This document shows positions 54,862 through 63,562 of a DNA stretch of 64,000 nt, in pieces. Made by a program: the position numbers and the translations under genes. Where the stretch lies: assembly GCA_029260515.1 (NCBI GenBank), contig JAJDDC010000040.1:474178-538177 (forward strand), read 5' to 3'. This DNA is from Phycisphaerales bacterium (GTDB lineage Bacteria; Planctomycetota; Phycisphaerae; Phycisphaerales; UBA1924). Positions within the stretch are counted from its first letter, which is position 1. Each line of letters begins with the position of its first letter. Under the pieces are notes generated by a model. That model did not search any database. It saw nothing but the letters and a program-made list of their open reading frames with translations, and was not told where the DNA came from.

Positions 54862-55695
54862 TCAGTCCCCGCTGAAGGACGTCAGAAAGATGATGACGTC
54901 GGAGAAGTCCAGCTGGCCGAAAGGCGGGGCGAAGTCCACGAGCGGGCTGCCCTCGTCGAACGCGACGAGGAAGAAGATGACGTCGGTGAAGTCGAGCTGG
55001 CCGAAGGGGGGCGCCAGGTCGGCGAGGGTCCCCGAGAGACAGTACGAGAGGTTGTGGTCCTGGAGCGTGAACGGCCCGTCGTTGACGCGGATGACGCTCT
55101 GCCCGTCGCCGACGTCGCCGGCGCTCATCCAGGCGAAGACGCAGTCGATCTCGCCCGCGCCGCGGACGGAGACGTAGCCGACGCCCGGGACGACAGGGCA
55201 GCCGCCCGGCTGGAAGTAGAAGCCGACGTCGTAGACACGCAGCTCGAGCGTGGAGTTGGACTTCTCGAAGAAGTACTCGGCGTCCGCGGGGTAGCCGACG
55301 GCGTCCGCCTCGTAGCTGTAGAGCATCGTGCCCGGCAGCTCGTCGGGGCCGACGGTCCAGAACTCGATGATGAACGGGACGGCGCCGCCCTCGTCGCAGA
55401 CCGTGATCGGGCCGGGGCCCTCGGGCAGTTCGATGGTCCAGCCCCAGAACCGCATGCCGCAGATGTGGCCCGGGAAAACACTGTACCGCTCGAACTGCTG
55501 CAGGCGGAGCGGCTCGACGCTGTTGATGTTGTCCTCGGAGATCACCGCGGTCCACGGGTCGTCCGGGTTCGTGGGGCCCTCGGCGTCGAGCGAGCCCGGG
55601 GGGCACAGCAGCGGCTCATCGGGCGGGGTCGCGGGCGCCACGGACGTCGCCGTCGCCAGCCCGATCACAGCACAGACGTACTCGGCTCGATTCAA
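54862..55695 (-). CDS. Exported protein with two GC-type dockerin repeats lacking the terminal cysteine
   Basis: A 277-residue secreted protein. The start is TTG 55695, supported by GGAGG 8 nt upstream and TAGGCT at 55720-55715; no ATG or GTG fits. Its N-terminus (MNRAEYVCAVIGLATATSVAPA) acts as a signal peptide. The beta-rich body contains several cysteines (LLCPPGS, HICGMRFWGW, VCDEGG, GGCPVVPG, EIDCVFAW). The tail has ADLAPPFGQLDFTDVIFFL and DFAPPFGQLDFSDVIIFL but stops at LTSFSGD instead of FGAGCP, so the usual C-terminal Cys-Pro is missing. Body family not recognised. Confidence 0.78.
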   Translation of the reverse strand: MNRAEYVCAVIGLATATSVAPATPPDEPLLCPPGSLDAEGPTNPDDPWTAVISEDNINSVEPLRLQQFERYSVFPGHICGMRFWGWTIELPEGPGPITVCDEGGAVPFIIEFWTVGPDELPGTMLYSYEADAVGYPADAEYFFEKSNSTLELRVYDVGFYFQPGGCPVVPGVGYVSVRGAGEIDCVFAWMSAGDVGDGQSVIRVNDGPFTLQDHNLSYCLSGTLADLAPPFGQLDFTDVIFFLVAFDEGSPLVDFAPPFGQLDFSDVIIFLTSFSGD

Positions 55696-55755
55696 ATCGC
55701 CACCTCCGCGTGCGAGCCTACAGGTTCCGGTATCGCGGAGCGAGCACCGTATTGG

Positions 55756-56886
55756 TTACCGGCAGCCCGCGCCGAACGCGGTGAGGAACGCGAGCACGTC
55801 GGAGAAGTCGAAGACGCCCGCGGGCACGGCGAGGTCCGCGGCGGGGTCCGCGGCCGCGAACGCGGTCAGGAAGGCGAGCACGTCGGAGAAGTCGAACGCC
55901 CCGAAGGGCGGGGCGAGGTCGGCGGGGCAGCCGGCGAGCAGCGCGCCCAGGCGACCCGCGTCGTCGTCGTCGATGACGCCGTCGAGGTTGAGATCGGCGA
56001 GGATCGTGTAGGCGTCGTCCGCGTCGGTCGCGCCGAGCAGGGCGGTCAGCGCGTCGAGGTCGGCCTGGGTGAGCGAGGCGTCGGCGTTGACGTCGCCCTC
56101 GTCGAGCGGGGCGTCGCGGGTCAGCTCGACGCGGACGAGCGACTGCGACTGCGCGCCGACCGCGGCACGTGTCTGGAGCAGCAGTGTCATCTCGATGCTG
56201 TTGCGCCCGGTCAGGCGGAGCTCGCCCAGCAGGTTCTGGGCGATCGTGATGCCCGAGCCCGGGAACGAGCGGTAGCGGGCGTCGAGAGCGTTGGGGACGA
56301 CGACACGGAAGCCGGCGAGCACGGGTGTCTCCCAGACGCCGGTGACGATCATCGCGTTGATGGGGGCGACGACCGAGGTGCTCGAGGCGGTGAGATTGAC
56401 GCTCACGGGCGCCGAGGCGAGCTGGGCGCCGGTCATCGGGTGGATGTCGCGCTGCACGCCGGACCAGGCGCCCGAGACGTGCGCGGGGGCCGGGGCGGGC
56501 GAGTCGAGGCGGACGGGGAAGGCGGGGCCGGTGTAGGGGGCGCGGGTCATCTCGGAGTGGAAGTTGAAGGCGCCGAGGGTGAAGTCGATCTCGTAAGTGT
56601 CCGCGTCGTCGATCGTGCCCGTGCCCGAGCCGGCGTCGAGCGTGATCGAGGCGCCCGAGAGCGTGGCGCCCCAGGCGCCGGTGGCGCGGATGTCGCCCAT
56701 GTGCACGCGTCCGGGCTCGCCGAGGTCGAAGACCTGGAACCATTCTGTGCCGTCGAACGTGCCTGCGAACTGGTGGAAGAAGACGCCGCGGATGTCGGGC
56801 GCGGGGGCGGCGGTGGCCGGCGGGGAGGCGCCCAGCATCACCAGGAGCGTTGCAAGACGACTGACGGTGCGGCGCCCGTTCGACAT
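55756..56886 (-). CDS. Exported protein with classical dockerin plus two GC-type dockerin repeats
   Basis: A 376-residue secreted protein (signal peptide MSNGRRTVSRLATLLVMLGASPPATA). A beta-sandwich-like body of about 220 residues follows (DIRGVFFHQFAGTFDGTEWFQVFDLGEPGRVHMGDIRATGAWG...). Then comes a true type I dockerin: GDVNADASLTQADLDALTAL and ADLNLDGVIDDDDAGRL show two EF-hand-like Ca loops with Asp/Asn at positions 1, 3, 5, 9 and 12. Directly after it are two GC-type modules (PADLAPPFGAFDFSDVL, ADLAVPAGVFDFSDVL), ending FGAGCR. The double arrangement of two module types is unusual. Confidence 0.85.
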   Translation of the reverse strand: MSNGRRTVSRLATLLVMLGASPPATAAPAPDIRGVFFHQFAGTFDGTEWFQVFDLGEPGRVHMGDIRATGAWGATLSGASITLDAGSGTGTIDDADTYEIDFTLGAFNFHSEMTRAPYTGPAFPVRLDSPAPAPAHVSGAWSGVQRDIHPMTGAQLASAPVSVNLTASSTSVVAPINAMIVTGVWETPVLAGFRVVVPNALDARYRSFPGSGITIAQNLLGELRLTGRNSIEMTLLLQTRAAVGAQSQSLVRVELTRDAPLDEGDVNADASLTQADLDALTALLGATDADDAYTILADLNLDGVIDDDDAGRLGALLAGCPADLAPPFGAFDFSDVLAFLTAFAAADPAADLAVPAGVFDFSDVLAFLTAFGAGCR

Positions 56887-56957
56887 GCGGCGTTCCCTCG
56901 TGGACCCCGCACGTGGTACCGCCCCCGCGCGGGCGGGTTGCCGGGCAGTCTCGCGAC

Positions 56958-57692
56958 CTACGGGCAGCCGGCGCCGAAGGCGACAAGGAACGCGAGCACG
57001 TCGGAGAAGTCCAGCGCCCCGAACGGGACGTCGAGGTCCGCGGGCGAGCAGGCCTCCGGGGCGGGCGGCGTCGGTGGGTCGTCGCTGGAGACCGTGTACG
57101 AGAACGTGCCGCCGGTGAACAGGCTCGAGGTCGGGACCCAGACGCTGGAGATCCCGGACACGCCCTCGCCGTCTTCGACGTTGACTTCGAGGAACACGTT
57201 CCCGGCGCCGTTGTACCCCGAGGGCGACGAGGGGAGCTGCGTCGGGTTCGGGCCCGGGTGCCCGGCGGGCTCGACGATGCTCAGGCTGCCCGTCGCGCTG
57301 ACGCCCGGCGTGCCCGCGCCGGCGCCGCCGAAGATGATGGTGAACGTCGGGCGCCCGGTGAAGAGTGCGTCGGAGGGATCGGAGCGGACGCTGCCCACGA
57401 AGCGGGAGTCGTCGGAGAAGACGACGCGGCGGGTCTTGCCCGTGGCACGGTGGGTGATGTCGAACTCGACGTACTCGAGGGGGAAGATGGTGGTGTCGCC
57501 GTCCTGACCACTGGGCGCGGAGGCGGGGTCGAAGTAGACGCGCGCCGTGACGTCGAGCGTGCCGCGGGCGCCGAGCACGGGCGTGAGCGGCACGGACTCG
57601 AGCGTCCCGGTCAGCGCCAGCCTGAGGGTCTGTGCGTGGGCGTTCGAGCAGACCGCGGCGAGCACGACCATCGCGAGGGCTTGCCTGAGCAT
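56958..57692 (-). CDS. Exported protein with one GC-type dockerin repeat
   Basis: A 244-residue secreted protein. Signal peptide MLRQALAMVVLAAVCSNAHA. The body is beta-rich (LRLALTGTLESVPLTPVLGARGTLDVTARVYFDPASAPSG...), comparable to the unknown body of the 54109 protein: both discuss a short conserved run of strands before a Pro/Ala-rich linker. The tail is CSPADLDVPFGALDFSDVLAFLV ending FGAGCP. AAGGAG lies 7 nt before ATG 57692, with TATCCT at 57738-57733 further upstream. Confidence 0.82.
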   Translation of the reverse strand: MLRQALAMVVLAAVCSNAHAQTLRLALTGTLESVPLTPVLGARGTLDVTARVYFDPASAPSGQDGDTTIFPLEYVEFDITHRATGKTRRVVFSDDSRFVGSVRSDPSDALFTGRPTFTIIFGGAGAGTPGVSATGSLSIVEPAGHPGPNPTQLPSSPSGYNGAGNVFLEVNVEDGEGVSGISSVWVPTSSLFTGGTFSYTVSSDDPPTPPAPEACSPADLDVPFGALDFSDVLAFLVAFGAGCP

Positions 57693-57826
57693 ACTTCTCT
57701 CCTTTGCGCGCCCGCGGCGCGCGGGGCGTCCCAGGATACACCGCCCCCGGGGCCTGGAGAACAGCCGGCTCGCCGTAACAGATTCGCGCCCCGCGCCCAA
57801 AGGCACGGAGTCCACGCCCGGGGCGC

Positions 57827-58627
57827 TTACGGGCAGCCGGCGCCGAAGGCGGTGAGGAACGCGACGACGTCGGAGAAGTCCCACTGGCCGAACGGCTCGG
57901 CGAGGTCCGCGCCGGCGTCCATCGCGCCGAACGCGGTGAGGAACGCGATGACATCGCTGAAGTCGAGCTGGTCGTACGGCTCGGCGAGGTCGGCCCCGTT
58001 GCAGCCCGCGCTCACGCAGACGGTCGTCGCGCGGATGGCGAACGCGCCCTGGATAGGCACGAACTCGCCGTCCATGCGGCTGACGAAGCCCGACGTGGAC
58101 AGGTCCGTCTCGGGGATGTCGCTGTCGTAGAAGAACCACGAGCGGTCGGCGCGCCCGTCGGGGTCGAAGCGGGCGGGCGCGGGGTAGTCGGGGGAGCCGC
58201 CGGGGTATGTCAGCAGCGCGAGGTGCCCGACGGCGACGAAGAACCCGCCGCTGACCTCGACGTTCGGGATCGCGAGCGTGTTGAACCCGAAGCCCAGGTT
58301 CGCGGCGGTCATCGTCGCGTTGAACAAGGGGACCGCGTTGGTCGGGTCGGCGTCGTCGTCGGGGTCGTCGAAGACCCAGACGTGCACCTGGTCCCCCGCA
58401 GACATCGAGCCCATGCCGAACGAGACGAGCGTGACCAGCTCGCTGGCGTCGTTGGTGAAGTAGTAGTTCCCCCAGAGCATGTCGATGTCGCCGAACTCCT
58501 CGAACGAGGAGGGCGGGCCGAGCAGGATGCTGGAGACGCCGTCGTCCTCGAGGTACTCGGTCTCGGGGCCCGCGATGGCGGAGCACGCGAGCAGCAGAAT
58601 CGGCGCGGCGAGGGACATTGTTCGCAT
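57827..58627 (-). CDS. Exported protein with two GC-type dockerin repeats
   Basis: A 266-residue secreted protein. Signal peptide MRTMSLAAPILLLACSAIA. The body (about 20-205) is beta-rich and aromatic (MLWGNYYFTNDASELVTLVSFGMGSMSAGDQVHVWVFDDPDDDADPTNAVPLF), resembling extracellular jelly-roll domains without a clear family. The tail has CNGADLAEPYDQLDFSDVI and ADLAEPFGQWDFSDVV, ending FGAGCP. AGGAG lies 9 nt before ATG 58627, and TAGGCT is at 58667-58662. Confidence 0.83.
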   Translation of the reverse strand: MRTMSLAAPILLLACSAIAGPETEYLEDDGVSSILLGPPSSFEEFGDIDMLWGNYYFTNDASELVTLVSFGMGSMSAGDQVHVWVFDDPDDDADPTNAVPLFNATMTAANLGFGFNTLAIPNVEVSGGFFVAVGHLALLTYPGGSPDYPAPARFDPDGRADRSWFFYDSDIPETDLSTSGFVSRMDGEFVPIQGAFAIRATTVCVSAGCNGADLAEPYDQLDFSDVIAFLTAFGAMDAGADLAEPFGQWDFSDVVAFLTAFGAGCP

Positions 58628-58783
58628 GGGGGGTTCTCCTGGCCTCTGCCCTGAAGACCACAGCCTACCGGCCCGCCCAGCCCCGATCGAGCGCCGCGGC
58701 GGCAGCCAGCGCGACAAGGCGGTCAACCGGACCATGGTTTAGGGTGAGCATGTTCGCCCGCTGTGCGCACGCGTCGGCCGCCC

Positions 58784-59341
58784 TCAACGGCGGCGTCTGG
58801 CCGCGAGCAACCCCACGCCCGTGAGTACGGCCGCGCCCGGCGGCGACGGGACGACAAACGCGCCGCCCGCGACGAACGCGCCGGCGTCGTCGAAGGCCAG
58901 CATCGACACGATGAACCCGTCCTCGAAGTAGGGCGCCAGGGAAACATCGTCCAGGTCGAAGCTGAACCCGTTGGGTGTCGGGTCCGTGTCGAGCGAGAAC
59001 TTCGGGTCGCCGTTGCCCGGGAGGATCTCGACCTCGAGCAGGTCGATCGACTGCAGGCTCAGCTCGACCAGCTCGATATCAATAGTGCCGACGCCGGGCA
59101 TTCGTTCGATGATCTCGTCGGTGATGCTGCCAAAGTCGGTCGCGGCCTGGGTGTCGAGGCACTCCTCGAGCATCTCGTTGGAGACGACGACGCACACGAG
59201 GCGCGGGATCGTCGGCATCGTCTGGCACTCGGCCAGCCTGGCCTCGTGCTCGTCCTGGCAGACGTCGGCGGACGCGAGCGACGGCGACGCCATCAGTGTC
59301 GCGGCGGCCGCGACCACGCGCCGCGCAAGGCTGCTCTTCAT
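58784..59341 (-). CDS. Exported protein with PEP-CTERM-like C-terminal sorting tail
   Basis: A 185-residue secreted protein. Signal peptide MKSSLARRVVAAAATLMASPSLASA. A four-cysteine segment follows (CQDEHEARLAECQTMPTIPRLVCVVVSNEMLEEC), then an unrecognised domain. The C-terminus is VPSPPGAAVLTGVGLLAARRRR: a Pro-Ser-Pro motif, a hydrophobic helix and an Arg cluster. This is the planctomycete variant of the PEP-CTERM/exosortase sorting signal. It is the only member of the cluster with this anchor instead of a dockerin tail. The start is ATG 59341 with GGGAGAACCCG upstream. Confidence 0.82.
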   Translation of the reverse strand: MKSSLARRVVAAAATLMASPSLASADVCQDEHEARLAECQTMPTIPRLVCVVVSNEMLEECLDTQAATDFGSITDEIIERMPGVGTIDIELVELSLQSIDLLEVEILPGNGDPKFSLDTDPTPNGFSFDLDDVSLAPYFEDGFIVSMLAFDDAGAFVAGGAFVVPSPPGAAVLTGVGLLAARRRR

Positions 59342-59498
59342 CGGGTTCTCCCTTTCCCCTGACGGCACTCGCGATCGCCCGGGTGACGGGCCTCGCGACA
59401 AACCACAGACACGCGAGATTACGCGAACCACGCCCGGAGCCCAAGCGCCGATTTCACGGGACCCACCGCTACGGGCAGCCGGCGCCGAAGGCGCTCAG

Positions 59499-60122
59499 CT
59501 ACGCCAGCACGTCGGAGAAGTCGAGCACGCCGAACGGCTCGGCCAGGTCGGCCTCGCTGCAGCCCTCGGGCATCGGCGGGTTGGGGTCGGCGACCTCGCG
59601 GACACTGAACGCGATGCTGTCGCACGAGTCACTGAACCCGCTCGTCTCGTTCCAGGAGGGGCTGACGGAACCTGCGGCAGAAAACGCGGTGACGGAGGCG
59701 GCGCCCCAGCCCGTGTACGCGCCGGGGTCGTCCGGGATCGAGCCGTCGGGGTCATCGACGGCGCCCGAGGGGCCAGGCATGAACAACTGAATGAACGTAT
59801 TCGCCCCCGCGACGGGACCGGTGCAAACCAGCGTCAAGGAGCCGTTGCTGCTGATTGAAAAGCTGGCGTTCGGCGGCGCGTCGGGCGCGGGTGAGAAGGG
59901 TGAGTTTGAGAACGCCATGAGTTCAATCGTCGATGCGATGACATCCTGCGCGGGATCGGCCGCGTCGATGACGAAGCTGGCGGAGACCTGGGCGAGATCG
60001 CCGCTGAAGGTTTCTCCCGATCCCGAGAAGGAGAACTCGAGGAACGGCTGGGCGGACGCGGCGGACGCGGACAGGGCGATGGCCGCGAGCGCGGGCAGAA
60101 CGAATCGGCGACGCATCGGCAT
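59499..60122 (-). CDS. Exported protein with a GC-type dockerin repeat cut by an in-frame amber codon
   Basis: A 207-residue secreted protein as read. Signal peptide MPMRRRFVLPALAAIALSASAASA. A beta-rich body (about 25-180) follows, then CSEADLAEPFGVLDFSDVLA. The next codon is TAG (59501-59499), where all sister proteins have Phe. Reading past it gives LSAFGAGCP and then TAG at 59471-59469, exactly the expected end of the module. So the coding sequence was full length recently, or the amber is read through, or the base call is wrong. GGAG (60133-60130) lies 7 nt before ATG 60122, favouring it over ATG 60116. Confidence 0.8.
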   Translation of the reverse strand: MPMRRRFVLPALAAIALSASAASAQPFLEFSFSGSGETFSGDLAQVSASFVIDAADPAQDVIASTIELMAFSNSPFSPAPDAPPNASFSISSNGSLTLVCTGPVAGANTFIQLFMPGPSGAVDDPDGSIPDDPGAYTGWGAASVTAFSAAGSVSPSWNETSGFSDSCDSIAFSVREVADPNPPMPEGCSEADLAEPFGVLDFSDVLA

Positions 60123-60238
60123 GGTCGATCTCCGGGCGGGGCAGAGGGATGGGAACCCCGAGCGTACCACGGCGCGCCCCGTGGCCCAACGCCGCTCTCC
60201 GCATCACGACGGCCCGAGAACGTCTCGCCCGCCCCCGC

Positions 60239-60250
60239 TACCCTGCCCGC
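60239..60250 (+). promoter_or_regulatory. Leaderless-type promoter of pgi
   Basis: TACCCT (60239-60244), 6 nt (GCCCGC), then ATG 60251; no Shine-Dalgarno. Confidence 0.5.
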
Positions 60251-61660
<1,410 letters not shown>

Positions 61661-61948
61661 GCTGAGGCGCGGGTGAGAGGCACAGATCACGGCGCGACGA
61701 TAAGTCGATTTCTCGCTGCGGCTTGCGAGTGTCGCCTTTCGAAACGTGGTCATGGGTACTCGATCAAGTTTCTTACCGCCCATGACATGCGCCACTCGGA
61801 CAGCCAACTTTCCTTGACGGCGGACACAAGCATCCGCTAGGCTCGCCGCCCCAGAGGGCTCGGCGCGATTGCGGCGCGGCGAGGGGGAGAGTTTGTCATC
61901 ACGTTCGGAGCGCGCGAACCGCGAGCCCACGACGACTAGGAGATACTG
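61661..61948. other. pgi downstream region and leader of the 61949 gene
   Basis: This 288-bp gap contains an 8-bp inverted repeat GTCATGGG (61749-61756) / CCCATGAC (61779-61786), a possible pgi transcript-end hairpin. It also contains TTGACG (61814-61819), 18 nt, TAGGCT (61838-61843), the best -35/-10 pair in the window. AGGAG lies just before ATG 61949. No coding frame is seen. Confidence 0.45.
61814..61843 (+). promoter_or_regulatory. Sigma-70-like promoter of the 61949 gene
   Basis: TTGACG, 18-nt spacer, TAGGCT, about 105 nt before ATG 61949. The TAGGCT hexamer is the same -10 word found before several dockerin genes. Confidence 0.5.
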
Positions 61949-63049
61949 ATGTTGCGACTCCGCCATGCAGCTTTGTCGATTTTCTTGTTCGCGTCGGGCG
62001 CGCAGGGCCAGGATCTGGAGATCTACGGCAACTGGTTCGGTGCGTGTTTGCCGGTCGGTTGTTCGACGGGGTGCTCAAACGACGCCGTGTTTAGCTACGA
62101 TTTTCTGTCAACACCAGGGCAGTCGGAAGTGAACTGGGGATCGACGGACGACCCCGATGCAACGAACGTGAGTGCTTTGGTGTGGCATCACACTCTTGTG
62201 CCCGAACTCCCGGAAGACGGGGACGAGATAAGGATTGGCCGGGTGTCTTTCGCCAACGGACAAACCGATATCGGCAGCGAGATAGGCTCGGTCCGCTTGC
62301 TCTTGCAGACCAACAACCCCCTGCTCATACCGACCACACCCATACTCGAGTTCTGCATCCTGACAACCAGGAATGACTCCGGCGATCCGTTTATTGACCG
62401 AGATCGCGTCTTCATCCCTCAGATTGGCCACACGATCTCTGCGAACGAAGATACATTCATTTCACAGTACATTATTATGGCTGTCGCCAACAGGATCATG
62501 GTCCGTGTCGGCGGGAAGGAGGAGATCGGGGTCGAGCTCACGCCCAGTCGTGTCATCCCCGACAGCCCGGGCGCCCATGTGGAGCTTACCCCCGAGGTCC
62601 AGCTCGACTACTCACCCGGCGAATGCCCCAACACGTTCTTCGTCCGTGACGACGCCCTTGAGATCTTCGAGAGCCTCGCGCTCACACCCAACCCCTCGCC
62701 CAGTTACGTGCTCACCTTTCCTGGCACGTACTCGGCTGAGGATGTCGACCTCGACAGCCTCAGACTGATTCTTCCGGGCATTGGCGAGCTGACGCCCAGG
62801 CGTGTCGAGATCACCGACGTCACCTCCCCGACCTTTGAAGAAGGCGTGTGCGTCTGCACGGAAGCGGGCCGAGGACCGGACGGCGACCTCGACATCTACC
62901 TGTCGTACTTCAACCATATCTTCGAGCTTCGCATGAACTCCATCGGCGCTCTCGACGGGGACACCGTCCAGATCGGGGTCCGTGGTTTCATGAAAGATGG
63001 GACCATCTTCCAAGCCAGCGACTGCATCGAGATCCAGCGGGCTCCGTAA
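61949..63049 (+). CDS. Exported protein, choice-of-anchor K-like domain
   Basis: A 366-residue secreted protein. Signal peptide MLRLRHAALSIFLFASGAQG. Residues about 45-140 (FLSTPGQSEVNWGSTDDPDATNVSALVWHHTLVPELPEDGDEIRIGRVSFANGQTDIGSEIGSVRLLLQ) follow the pattern of choice-of-anchor K domains (WG......S.L.......G....G.....NG). A second beta-rich half follows. It has no dockerin, PEP-CTERM tail or other anchor. Its first half is less GC-rich than neighbours. AGGAG lies 7 nt before the ATG. Function unknown. Confidence 0.72.
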   Translation: MLRLRHAALSIFLFASGAQGQDLEIYGNWFGACLPVGCSTGCSNDAVFSYDFLSTPGQSEVNWGSTDDPDATNVSALVWHHTLVPELPEDGDEIRIGRVSFANGQTDIGSEIGSVRLLLQTNNPLLIPTTPILEFCILTTRNDSGDPFIDRDRVFIPQIGHTISANEDTFISQYIIMAVANRIMVRVGGKEEIGVELTPSRVIPDSPGAHVELTPEVQLDYSPGECPNTFFVRDDALEIFESLALTPNPSPSYVLTFPGTYSAEDVDLDSLRLILPGIGELTPRRVEITDVTSPTFEEGVCVCTEAGRGPDGDLDIYLSYFNHIFELRMNSIGALDGDTVQIGVRGFMKDGTIFQASDCIEIQRAP

Positions 63050-63082
63050 GGACTGCCCGTGAGATTCTGACAGTCTGAACCC

Positions 63083-63130
63083 AAGAAGCCCAAGAGGGCC
63101 ACCATCAGGACTGGTCCCCTTGGGCTTCTT
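63083..63130 (+). terminator. Hairpin H1, probable terminator
   Basis: AAGAAGCCCAAG (63083-63094) pairs perfectly with CTTGGGCTTCTT (63119-63130). Inside, GGGCCA pairs with TGGTCC (one G-T). It starts 33 nt after the 61949 gene stop. First of a series of hairpins up to 63562. Confidence 0.65.
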
Positions 63131-63163
63131 GCTCAGCGTCTGCGGGGGCAGACACACCCGAGT

Positions 63164-63211
63164 AACTTGACCAACTTGACCACGCCTTACGGTGGTCAAG
63201 TTGGTCAAGTT
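63164..63211. repeat. Hairpin H2, perfect 20-bp inverted repeat
   Basis: The arms 63164-63183 and 63192-63211 are exact reverse complements with an 8-nt loop (GCCTTACG). Each arm contains the 9-mer ACTTGACCA twice in tandem, so the element is both inverted and directly repeated. Confidence 0.75.
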
Positions 63212-63241
63212 CCTTCGTCATCGCGCAGTCCCCACTCCCAC

Positions 63242-63322
63242 GCGCCGTTGGCGCCCGGACGCTTGCGCGACGCGAGACCCAGCCGCCGGGTGCCGTGGGG
63301 GCGCCGTCCGCGGCGTCTCCAC
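63242..63322. other. Hairpins H3 and H4
   Basis: GCGCC-GTT-GGCGC at 63242-63254, and GTGGGGGCGCCG (63295-63306), loop TCCG, CGGCGTCTCCAC (63311-63322). The second is a 12-bp stem with two G-T pairs. Confidence 0.5.
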
Positions 63323-63350
63323 GACGTTGGCCCACGCCCGCGCCGTGCTC

Positions 63351-63378
63351 GTGCAGAAGCCGAAGCCGGCGTCTGCAC
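63351..63378. other. Hairpin H5
   Basis: GTGCAGAAGCCG (63351-63362), loop AAGC, CGGCGTCTGCAC (63367-63378): 11 of 12 pairs. Confidence 0.5.
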
Positions 63379-63402
63379 GCCACCCAACACAACACGGTGC
63401 TA

Positions 63403-63477
63403 CGGCTGACCCCGCCTCGGGGCAGCCGTGCCCGGGCGAGTTACGGCGAACGCACGGCTGCCCTAACGGGTCAGCCG
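63403..63477. other. Hairpin H6, two-tier stem
   Basis: Outer stem CGGCTGACCC (63403-63412) / GGGTCAGCCG (63468-63477). Inner stem GGGCAGCCGTGC (63420-63431) / GCACGGCTGCCC (63452-63463). In all 22 perfect pairs, with an internal loop between the two stems and a 20-nt apical loop. Confidence 0.65.
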
Positions 63478-63519
63478 TGGCACCGTCCTTCCAGTTTCAC
63501 TCCGACCCAACCAAGATGA

Positions 63520-63562
63520 CCAAGGCGACCACCCTCAGTGTGGGCCCCCTTGGTCGCCTTGG
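63520..63562. other. Hairpin H7, related to H1
   Basis: CCAAGGCGACCA (63520-63531) pairs with TGGTCGCCTTGG (63551-63562). The loop region CCACCCTCAG...GGGCCCCCTTGG resembles the H1 loop CCACCATCAG...GGTCCCCTTGG although the arms differ. Confidence 0.6.

Noticed and set aside
45000..59600. Repeated DNA blocks (GGCAGCCGGCGCCGAA and neighbours) considered as CRISPR or IS repeats
   Set aside because: They are the coding sequence for the conserved dockerin tails, spaced by whole genes, with no spacers or inverted ends.
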